A stretch of DNA of 34,693 nt from Synergistaceae bacterium (lineage in GTDB: Bacteria > Synergistota > Synergistia > Synergistales > Aminobacteriaceae). This document shows positions 1 through 7,175 of the stretch, in pieces. Numbering within the stretch: the first letter of the stretch is position 1; each line of letters begins with the position of its first letter. The position numbers and the translations under genes are program-made. The notes under the pieces were generated by a model that was not told where the DNA came from, ran no database searches, and saw nothing but the letters and a program-made list of their open reading frames with translations. The stretch spans positions 1-34,693 of the forward strand of contig JAITGX010000097.1 in the NCBI GenBank assembly GCA_031280275.1. The letters run 5' to 3'.

Positions 1-83
1 GTCTTCTTTTTCAGAAATTCCAAATCTCGTGCGATTTGGTTAAACTGCTCTCTGCTTACATCACTGTCATATGCCTTACGCAT
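1..83 (-). CDS. IS5-family-like transposase, N-terminal part only (continues beyond window edge)
   Basis: Reverse complement from ATG at 83 reads MRKAYDSDVSREQFNQIARDLEFLKKK, the typical N-terminus of IS5-type transposases (MRKxYxSDxSRxQFxxI...). Not in the ORF track because it is cut by the edge. Confidence 0.7.
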   Translation of the reverse strand, partial: MRKAYDSDVSREQFNQIARDLEFLKKK

Positions 84-152
84 TTACTTCCTCTCCCGTC
101 TGTTCAAATCAAAACTTTATCTTTAAGTATATCTCACTGTAAGAGATATTAG

Positions 153-171
153 ACACGCTCTAAGAGCGTGT
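153..171. repeat. Perfect 9-bp-arm palindrome (acacgctct-a-agagcgtgt), probable IS end(s)
   Basis: acacgctct (153-161) and agagcgtgt (163-171) are exact reverse complements; lies just upstream of the transposase start. Confidence 0.6.
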
Positions 172-309
172 TCTTTAGTTTTGATTTCTTTCTCAGCAAA
201 TTATGACAATAAATTTAGAACATTCCCCAAAACCGCAGGGTGGATCAACCCACATATCGGCAAATTGTCATATAATATAACATCAAGATTTGTTGAGAGG
301 AAAGCGACT

Positions 310-609
310 ATGAAATTAAAGTTTAATGGGCGCGTCTCCCGGTTGATAGCGTTGGCGGCGGCGCTGGGCGTTGTGGGCGCGGCGGCGCTGGACTTGTTTT
401 TCGCGGCCAATGAGGAGCACAAGTGCTGCGGGGAGGGATGCCCCGTCTGCGCGCAAAATCAAAGCCGTTCCGACGGTTTGAGGTATTTTGTTCCCCCTCT
501 AGCCGCGCGGGGCCTTTCTGCCCTCGCTCTCCTGGCTCACCTGCCCAAGTTCAACGATCCCAGGGAAGTGAGCACCTTAGTGGAGGCCAAGGTCAAGTTG
601 AACGAGTGA
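310..609 (+). CDS. Small Cys-rich membrane protein upstream of znuA, hypothetical
   Basis: ATG at 310 preceded by gagaggaaag; MKLKFNGRVSRLIALAAALGVVGAAALDLFFAANEEHKCCGEGCPVCAQNQ..., one TM segment followed by CCxxxCxxC motif; directly upstream of znuA. Confidence 0.65.
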   Translation: MKLKFNGRVSRLIALAAALGVVGAAALDLFFAANEEHKCCGEGCPVCAQNQSRSDGLRYFVPPLAARGLSALALLAHLPKFNDPREVSTLVEAKVKLNE

Positions 610-665
610 GCGTCCCTTTGTCGCTTGGAACGCCATTTTCATTAAAAACAAAGGGAGGAATTGCA

Positions 666-1589
666 ATGAAAAAAATCGTGTCCGTGTTGGCGGCCGTGTG
701 GTTTTTTTGCGCTTGCAGTGCGGCGGCAGGCGCGGAAAAAAGCGAAAAACTCAAGGTCATAACGACTATTTTTCCGGTCTATGACTTCGCTCGCGCCGTG
801 GCCGGGGACAGGGCGGAAATCTCCATGCTGGTGCGGCCGGGGGCGGAGATTCACACCTTCGATCCCTCACCCAAGGATATCATCGAAATTCAGAACGCCG
901 ACGTCTTCATCTGTGTGGGCGGCGAGAGCGAGGCCTGGGTGGACACGCTGTTGAAACCCATGCCCGGCAAGACGGTGCTGCGCCTGATCGAGCATGTGAA
1001 GGCCGTGAAGGAGGAGCTTGTGGAGGGAATGCAGCCGGAAGAGGAGGAAGAAGAGGAAGAGGCCTACGACGAGCACATTTGGACCTCACCCCGGAACGCC
1101 GCGCTGCTGGTGCGGGCCGCGGCGGAGACCTTGAGCGGTGCGGACCCGGCCAACGCCCTTTTCTATCGGGAGAGCGCGGAGAGTTACGTGGAAAAGATCA
1201 AGGCCCTGAGTGAGAAATTTCAAGCCCTCGTGGCCTCCGCCAAACGAAAGACAATCCTGTTCGGTGATCGGTATCCTTTCCGATACTTCTCCGACGAGTT
1301 CGGCCTGGAATACCGCGCCGCCTTTCCCGGCTGCGCCGTGGAGGGGGACGCCAGCGCCGCGACGGTGGCTTATCTGGTGAGGTTCGCTGAACGCGAAAAA
1401 ATCCCCGTGATCTACACCCTGGAGTTCAGCAGCGGGAACATCGCCCGTACCATCGCCGGGGAGACCGGGGCGGAGGTTCTCATCCTGCATTCCTGCCACA
1501 ACGTGACGAGGGAAGAATTCCAGACAGGCGTCACCTGGCTGGATCTGATGAAGAAGAACCTGGAAAACTTGAGAAAGGGGCTTTACTAG
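666..1589 (+). CDS. znuA: Zinc ABC transporter substrate-binding protein (ZnuA-like)
   Basis: Signal/lipoprotein-like N-terminus MKKIVSVLAAVWFFCACSAAAGAE; VITTIFPVYDFARAVAG, GAEIHTFDPSPKDI, acidic loop then DEHIWTSPRNA; followed by ABC ATPase and permease. RBS gggagg upstream of ATG 666. Confidence 0.88.
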   Translation: MKKIVSVLAAVWFFCACSAAAGAEKSEKLKVITTIFPVYDFARAVAGDRAEISMLVRPGAEIHTFDPSPKDIIEIQNADVFICVGGESEAWVDTLLKPMPGKTVLRLIEHVKAVKEELVEGMQPEEEEEEEEAYDEHIWTSPRNAALLVRAAAETLSGADPANALFYRESAESYVEKIKALSEKFQALVASAKRKTILFGDRYPFRYFSDEFGLEYRAAFPGCAVEGDASAATVAYLVRFAEREKIPVIYTLEFSSGNIARTIAGETGAEVLILHSCHNVTREEFQTGVTWLDLMKKNLENLRKGLY

Positions 1590-2291
1590 GTGCTGGACTG
1601 CCGGAACGTGAGCGTTTCCTACGACGGCAAGACTGTGGTGGAAGACGTCAGTTTCGCACTCGCCCCAGGCGACTGCCTCCGCATCGTCGGTGAGAACGGC
1701 TCGGGCAAGAGCACACTCATGAAAGGGCTTTTAGGTCTCCTCCCCCTATCCGGGGGGGGGACCGTGTTTTGCGTAGGTCGGAACGAAGTCGGCTACCTGC
1801 CTCAGCAGACCCCAGCGCGAGGGGACTTCCCGGCGAACGTGAGAGAGGTGGTGCTGTCCGGGCGGCTTAACCGAAGGGGTTTTTCCCCCTTCTGCACGCG
1901 CCGTGACCGCGCCAGCGCTGATGAGAACATGGAGCGCCTGGGGATCGCCTCTCTGGCGGGTAAGCCCTACCGTGCCTTGTCCGGGGGACAGCAGCGGCGT
2001 GTTCTCCTGGCCCGCGCCCTCTGCGCCGCCGGCACGTTACTGATGCTGGACGAACCCTCGGCGGGCCTGGATCCCCTCGCCGTCTCCCAGGTGGACGTGC
2101 TGCTCGAAAAGCTCAACCAGGAGGGAATGACCCTCGTGGTTATATCCCATGACCTGAAAAGCGCCGCGCACTCCGGCGGTAAAGTCCTCCACATGCGCAA
2201 GAAGGCTCTGTTCTTCGGTTCGGCGGAGGACTACGCGGAGACCGCTCTATATCGTCGCATGACCGCGCCGGAGGGAGGCTGCGGGTTTTGA
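1590..2291 (+). CDS. znuC: Zinc/manganese ABC transporter ATP-binding protein
   Basis: GTG start; Walker A GENGSGKST, signature LSGGQQRR, Walker B LLMLDEPSAGLD. Confidence 0.92.
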   Translation: MLDCRNVSVSYDGKTVVEDVSFALAPGDCLRIVGENGSGKSTLMKGLLGLLPLSGGGTVFCVGRNEVGYLPQQTPARGDFPANVREVVLSGRLNRRGFSPFCTRRDRASADENMERLGIASLAGKPYRALSGGQQRRVLLARALCAAGTLLMLDEPSAGLDPLAVSQVDVLLEKLNQEGMTLVVISHDLKSAAHSGGKVLHMRKKALFFGSAEDYAETALYRRMTAPEGGCGF

Positions 2292-3106
2292 TTGAGCTGT
2301 TCGCGGAGCTTTTCTCCCACGCTTTCGTCATCCGAGCGCTGGTGGTGGGGGCCCTGGTGGCCTTGTGCGCGGCGCTCCTGGGCGTGACGCTGGTGCTCAA
2401 GCGCTGCTCCATGATCGGGGACGGACTTTCCCACGTGGGGTTCGGGGCCCTGGCTCTCGCCATGTCCCTGAGACTGACTCCTCTGGAGGTAAGCCTGCCC
2501 GTTGTGCTTCTGGCCGCGTTCCTGCTGCTGCGCGTCAGCGAGAGTTCCAAAATCCGAGGGGACGCGGCGATAGCCCTCATCTCCAGCAGCTCCCTAGCGG
2601 TGGGTGTGGTGGCGCTCTCCATGACCACCGGCATGAACGCTGACGTGTGCAACTACATGTTCGGTTCGATTCTGACCATGACCAAAAGCGACGTGGCGCT
2701 CAGCGTCGCGGTCGCCGTCGCCGTGCTGACACTCTACCTTCTCTTTTACAGCCGGATCTTCGCCGTGACCTTTGACGAGGACTTCGCGCGAGCCACGGGT
2801 GTGCAGGCGGGCCGCTACAACACGCTGGTTGCCCTCCTGACCGCTATGGTCATCGTCGTCGGAATGCGCATGATGGGGGCTATGCTGATTTCGAGCCTTA
2901 TCATCTTCCCCGCGCTGACGGCCATGCGGGTGTTTTCCAGTTTTCGCGGTGTGACGCTCTGCGCGGCGGTGCTTTCCGTCGCGTGCTTTTTTGTTGGCGT
3001 TACCTTGTCCTTCGCGCTGTCCACGCCCACAGGAGCCAGCGTAGTGCTGGTCAACCTGGCGGCCTTCTGCCTGTTCTCGCTGGTAGGGCTTCTATGGAAG
3101 CGATAA
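2288..3106 (+). CDS. znuB: Zinc/manganese ABC transporter permease
   Basis: TTG start overlapping znuC stop; multi-TM protein with LKRCSMIGDGLSHVGFGALAL typical of the ABC-3 permease family. Confidence 0.9.
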   Translation: MIELFAELFSHAFVIRALVVGALVALCAALLGVTLVLKRCSMIGDGLSHVGFGALALAMSLRLTPLEVSLPVVLLAAFLLLRVSESSKIRGDAAIALISSSSLAVGVVALSMTTGMNADVCNYMFGSILTMTKSDVALSVAVAVAVLTLYLLFYSRIFAVTFDEDFARATGVQAGRYNTLVALLTAMVIVVGMRMMGAMLISSLIIFPALTAMRVFSSFRGVTLCAAVLSVACFFVGVTLSFALSTPTGASVVLVNLAAFCLFSLVGLLWKR

Positions 3107-3137
3107 GATAAAAGGAAGCGATAAAGGGAAGCGATAA
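3096..3137 (+). repeat. Three copies of ggaagcgataa, the first containing the znuB stop codon
   Basis: Copies at 3096-3106, 3114-3124, 3127-3137, identical over 11 nt. Confidence 0.8.
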
Positions 3138-3186
3138 AAGATTCTCAGGGCTCGACGGAGCCTGAAAGTTTTCGCAGGAGGAAAAC

Positions 3187-3618
3187 ATGATGAAAAAATT
3201 TCTCCCCGCCGCGCTTTTGACCTTGGCGGCGTTGCTTGGCGGAATCGCCTGGGGCGCAGAGGTTATCGTGATACGAGAAAAGCTGTTCATTCAACAGTGC
3301 AACGACGTGTACCTAAACCCGAACGACTACCTAGGCCGCACCGTCAGGCTGGAGGGTATTTACGGGGAGCTGCCTGGCGAGAAAAACGGTGAGATTCTAA
3401 GCTACGTGTACCGCATTGGCCCCGGTTGCTGCGGCTACGACGGGGTGGCGGGGTTCCGGGTTTTTTACGACGGGGAATCCAAACCTGGACAAGGTGCGTG
3501 GGTCGAGGCCACGGGAACCGTGGAATTGCTGCCTCCCAGCGCGGAAGACGTTGTGGCGCTGCGCCTTTCCCAGCTCAAAGTCCTCGAAAAACGCGGCGCG
3601 GAGTACGTGGCCAACTAA
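3187..3618 (+). CDS. Exported hypothetical protein of the zinc-transport cluster
   Basis: Signal peptide MMKKFLPAALLTLAALLGGIAWGAE; body with VYLNPNDYLGRTVRLEGIYG and GPGCCGYDGVAGF; RBS gcaggagg. Confidence 0.6.
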   Translation: MMKKFLPAALLTLAALLGGIAWGAEVIVIREKLFIQQCNDVYLNPNDYLGRTVRLEGIYGELPGEKNGEILSYVYRIGPGCCGYDGVAGFRVFYDGESKPGQGAWVEATGTVELLPPSAEDVVALRLSQLKVLEKRGAEYVAN

Positions 3619-3683
3619 TTTATGTGTATCACACTTTCAAGTTGCGTTTGGGCGGAGGATAAGGTAGAGTGAGGAAACGACAC

Positions 3684-3707
3684 GCCGTTTATATTGCCGT
3701 TTATATT
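3684..3707 (+). repeat. Perfect 12-bp tandem duplication gccgtttatatt x2
   Basis: gccgtttatatt at 3684-3695 and 3696-3707, directly upstream of the 3725 ORF RBS. Confidence 0.85.
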
Positions 3708-3724
3708 ATGGAGGATTTCATAAG

Positions 3725-4054
3725 ATGTTCGGGAGACTCTGGGAGAGGCTGAAAAAATTGGGGAGCGCCTTTTATTCAGGAAAGGCAGCCGCCGTAGGGG
3801 AGTGGTTGTGGCTGTTCGTAGTGGCGTCCTTCCTGGAGAAACGGTATGCGGCCATTCGCAAGGAGGCTTGGGATTCTAATGACAACATCATGCTTTTGCT
3901 TTTCGGGGACTATCTCGGTCTGCCCAACCCCGTCTCCTACTACACCTTAGAACTCCTGCCCTACCTTGCGGAGGAGATGCTCCCCTGGCAAAGGCGTATA
4001 ATGAATCGACAATCGGTGGCCGCCGAAAAAGCGGCTCAGTATGATTTTACATAG
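3725..4054 (+). CDS. Hypothetical protein (109 aa) upstream of ArsA-like ATPase
   Basis: RBS ggagg; ORF with no recognised domain; stop is 8 nt before the next start, consistent with translational coupling. Confidence 0.6.
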   Translation: MFGRLWERLKKLGSAFYSGKAAAVGEWLWLFVVASFLEKRYAAIRKEAWDSNDNIMLLLFGDYLGLPNPVSYYTLELLPYLAEEMLPWQRRIMNRQSVAAEKAAQYDFT

Positions 4055-4062
4055 GTAAGCAG

Positions 4063-5016
4063 GTGATGACCATCAGGCCGTTTACCTTTTTCGGGGGCAA
4101 GGGAGGCACGGGGAAGACGACGTGTTCTGCCGCTTACGCTTTGGCGCTGGCTCGGCGGGGAATAGCGACGCTTTTGGTCTCCACCGACCCAGCCCACTCC
4201 CTCTCCGATATCGTGGACACCGCTCTGGGCAACGACGTCCGACCCATCTGCGAAAACCTCTGGGGGCTCGAAATCGACGCGGAGGCGGAGGCCAAGCGCT
4301 ACATCGGGGAGATACAGGACAAGATGCTGTCTATTGTCAGCGCGGCCATCGTGGATGAGATCAAACGGCAGATGGAGATTGCCTACACGTCGCCGGGGGC
4401 CGAGGAGGCCGCCGCTTTCGATAAGTTCGTCGAACTGATGGACAAGCAAGGAGACCCCTACGAGGCCATCGTCTTCGATACGGCCCCCACGGGCCACACG
4501 CTGCGGCTGCTGTCCCTCCCGGAAATACTGGGCGCGTGGATCGAGAGCCTCATCGCCAAGCGCCGGAAATCGCTGGAACTTTTCAAAATGGCTGGAAGGT
4601 TCGAGGAAGACCTGATGAAGCGCGCCGCAAATGACCCGGTGATCGAGTCCCTCACCCGCAGACAGCAGCGGTTTGAGAAAAGCAGAAAGTACCTGATAAA
4701 TCCGGAAAGCTCCGCTTTCTTCTTCGTTCTGAACGCCGAGCGTATGCCTATTCTGGAGACGTCGAGGGCGGTGGCGCTGCTGGAGAAGTTCGGTATCGTC
4801 GTGGGCGGGGTTGTTGTGAACCGGGTCATTCCCCCGGAAGCGGGTGATTTCTTCGCCGCGCGCCTCACCGCCCAGGAGGGATACCTTCGGGACATCGAGG
4901 AGCGTTTCGGCGGCGGCGGACGGAAGCTGGTCCACCTGCCTCTGCTTCGTTTCGACGTGCGAGGGATGGAACAGGTGAGCGAGGTGGCGAACTTGATAGG
5001 AGGAATTGACGCATGA
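4063..5016 (+). CDS. ArsA/GET3-family anion-transporting-type ATPase
   Basis: Deviant Walker A KGGTGKTT, STDPAHSLSD motif (ArsA/Get3 signature), VFDTAPTGHTLRLLSLPE. Confidence 0.88.
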   Translation: MMTIRPFTFFGGKGGTGKTTCSAAYALALARRGIATLLVSTDPAHSLSDIVDTALGNDVRPICENLWGLEIDAEAEAKRYIGEIQDKMLSIVSAAIVDEIKRQMEIAYTSPGAEEAAAFDKFVELMDKQGDPYEAIVFDTAPTGHTLRLLSLPEILGAWIESLIAKRRKSLELFKMAGRFEEDLMKRAANDPVIESLTRRQQRFEKSRKYLINPESSAFFFVLNAERMPILETSRAVALLEKFGIVVGGVVVNRVIPPEAGDFFAARLTAQEGYLRDIEERFGGGGRKLVHLPLLRFDVRGMEQVSEVANLIGGIDA

Positions 5017-5506
5017 CGTCGAGCCGCGTCAGACGATGAACGGGGGAGGACGAGACACCCGCTTCATGACTGAGGCCCTCCGCGAGGCAGAGACAGCCCT
5101 TGCGCGGGGGGACGTTCCCGTGGGGGCTCTGGTGGTTAGGGACGAAGAGGTGCTGGCGAGAAGCTCGAACCTGAAAACCACCGACCCCACCGCCCACGCG
5201 GAAATCCGGGCCATCCGGGAGGCCGCTGAGCGCGTCGGGCGCTGGAACCTGAAGGACTGTGACCTTTTCGTGACCTTGGAGCCCTGCCCTATGTGCGCGG
5301 GGGCCTGCGTTAACGCCCGGCTGCGGGACGTGGTGTTCGGGGCATGGAACTCCAAGACCGGGGCGGCGGGAACCCTGTATAACATCCTTCGCGATACCCG
5401 GCTTAACCACAGGTGCGGGGTGCGAGGCGGCGTAATGGAAGACATGTGCGCGGCCCCGTTGATGGAGTACTTTAAAAGAAAAAGAATCGAAGTAAAGAGG
5501 GAATAA
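5006..5506 (+). CDS. tadA: tRNA-specific adenosine deaminase
   Basis: HAEIRAIREA, TLEPCPMCAGAC zinc motifs; TTG start at 5006 preceded by aggagg (ATG 5036 is an alternative). Confidence 0.88.
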   Translation: MTHDVEPRQTMNGGGRDTRFMTEALREAETALARGDVPVGALVVRDEEVLARSSNLKTTDPTAHAEIRAIREAAERVGRWNLKDCDLFVTLEPCPMCAGACVNARLRDVVFGAWNSKTGAAGTLYNILRDTRLNHRCGVRGGVMEDMCAAPLMEYFKRKRIEVKRE

Positions 5507-5510
5507 CGCT

Positions 5511-7175
5511 TTGTTGCCGACCTGTTCGATTTCCAATCTGAGAATCCACGAGATCGGGGACCTTACGAGGGACCTGGCGAAGAAATTATCTTGTCCGGAG
5601 CTGACGGCCGCCGTGCTGGAGATGCTCCATGAAAGCCGGTGCACGGACGCTGACGCGGTTCAGGCGTGGCTCAGGCCTCGTTTCGAGGCTCTGATGGAGG
5701 AGCTGAACCTGGGGATGGGGAGTACCGCCGCGGCGGAAAAATGGCACTCCAGGGGTTCTTTCGGCAACGTGGTGGTCTATGGGGACTACGACACGGACGG
5801 CGTCTCCTCCACCGTGCTGGCGATGGAGATATTCCGGCACAAGGCCCTGGGCGTCCGCTACTACATCCCCAGGCGCGACATGCAGGGTTACGGACTCCAC
5901 GCCAATATCTTGGATCAACTGGCCGCGGGCGGCTGCAACACGCTGGTGGTGGTGGACTGCGGCACCAATGACGAGGAAATGCTTTACGCCTGCCAGCGGA
6001 GGGCGCTGGACGTTTTCGTGTTCGACCACCATTCCGTGAGCGTCCCCTCACCCTCTTTCCCCTTCACGGTCAACCCCTGTGTGGACGGCGACGAGACGGC
6101 CCGGAAACTCTGTGCGACGGCAGTGCTCTGGTGCTGGGCCTGGAAAGGGAAGATCGTTTCCCGGTCCTGGCTGAGTTATGCCCTGGACTTGGCGGCCCTG
6201 GCAACGGTCGCCGACTGTATGCCCCTTCACGTCCTGAACCGCGCCATTGTCCAGAAGGGTCTGGCGCTCATGCGGCATAACCCCAGAAGGGGCCTGTCCG
6301 CCCTCTTCGAAAAACTGGGGGTGACTCAGCACACCCTTTCGGAGGAACAGCTTTCCATGCGGATCATTCCCTGCCTGAACGCGCCGGGGCGGGTAGGTTA
6401 CGCGGACCCCTCCGTCAAGGCGCTGTTGGGGGTGGGGGAGTTTCATTCCCATGTCGACGACCTGATACGGGCCAACAAAAAGCGTCAGACGCTCTCGGAG
6501 CGCATCGTCAGCGAAATCGATGACTTTTCGGGGAAGCGGCGCCACGTGATGTTCGGTGCCGCGTGGCCGGTTGGGGTCTTGAGCGGCGTCGCCAGCCGCA
6601 TTTGCAGCCTGCGGAAGAGTCCGGTGGTGTTGGCTGCGCCTGTAGGGGGGAAAATACGCGGCACCTTGCGGGTTCCCGAGGGGGCGAACGCCGTAGGAAT
6701 TCTGAGTTCCATCGCAGGGCAGCTGGACGCCTGGGGGGGGCACCGTCACGCCGCAGGGTTCTCCGTGCTGTCGGCTCGCTGGGCGGAGGTGGAGGAAAAC
6801 CTTGAAGAGCTGCTGTCCCAGGTTCAGGTCGAAGAGGACGTGGTCAAGGCGCTGGCCCTGTCCCCCGCTCGGATTACCCTGAAAGACTGGAAGGCCGTCG
6901 GCGACCTGGGGCCTTTCGGAAACGACAACCCCTGCCCCTATTTCTACAGGGAAAGAGGAGCCGCGGACAAGGTGGTTCCCTTGGGCAAGGATGGCAAGCA
7001 CTGCGCTGTGGTGGTGGACGAGATGAAGCTCCTGGCCTTCAACGCCGCTTCCGACCTGGAGAACGTCTCCGGCATAACGGGGTGGCTCTATCACCCGCGC
7101 TTGGACTACTGGCGCGACGAGGAGCGCGTCCAGTTCATGCTGGACTGCGCCGTCGCGGAAAGAGGCGCAAAGTGA
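5511..7175 (+). CDS. recJ: Single-stranded-DNA exonuclease RecJ (DHH/DHHA1)
   Basis: GDYDTDGVSSTVL, VVDCGTN, FDHHSVS, DHHA1-type GAWPVGVLSGVASRI and GGHRHAAGFSV. Confidence 0.8.
   Translation: MLPTCSISNLRIHEIGDLTRDLAKKLSCPELTAAVLEMLHESRCTDADAVQAWLRPRFEALMEELNLGMGSTAAAEKWHSRGSFGNVVVYGDYDTDGVSSTVLAMEIFRHKALGVRYYIPRRDMQGYGLHANILDQLAAGGCNTLVVVDCGTNDEEMLYACQRRALDVFVFDHHSVSVPSPSFPFTVNPCVDGDETARKLCATAVLWCWAWKGKIVSRSWLSYALDLAALATVADCMPLHVLNRAIVQKGLALMRHNPRRGLSALFEKLGVTQHTLSEEQLSMRIIPCLNAPGRVGYADPSVKALLGVGEFHSHVDDLIRANKKRQTLSERIVSEIDDFSGKRRHVMFGAAWPVGVLSGVASRICSLRKSPVVLAAPVGGKIRGTLRVPEGANAVGILSSIAGQLDAWGGHRHAAGFSVLSARWAEVEENLEELLSQVQVEEDVVKALALSPARITLKDWKAVGDLGPFGNDNPCPYFYRERGAADKVVPLGKDGKHCAVVVDEMKLLAFNAASDLENVSGITGWLYHPRLDYWRDEERVQFMLDCAVAERGAK

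Noticed and set aside
260-300. Zur box or promoter upstream of the zinc operon (attgtcatataatataacat)
   Set aside because: TATAAT is present but no convincing -35 or symmetric operator could be identified by eye.
4036-4935. 299-aa minus-strand ORF opposite the ArsA-like gene
   Set aside because: Shadow ORF; plus strand encodes clear ArsA motifs.
6048-7094. 348-aa minus-strand ORF opposite recJ
   Set aside because: Antisense shadow of a well-supported gene; no recognisable motifs.
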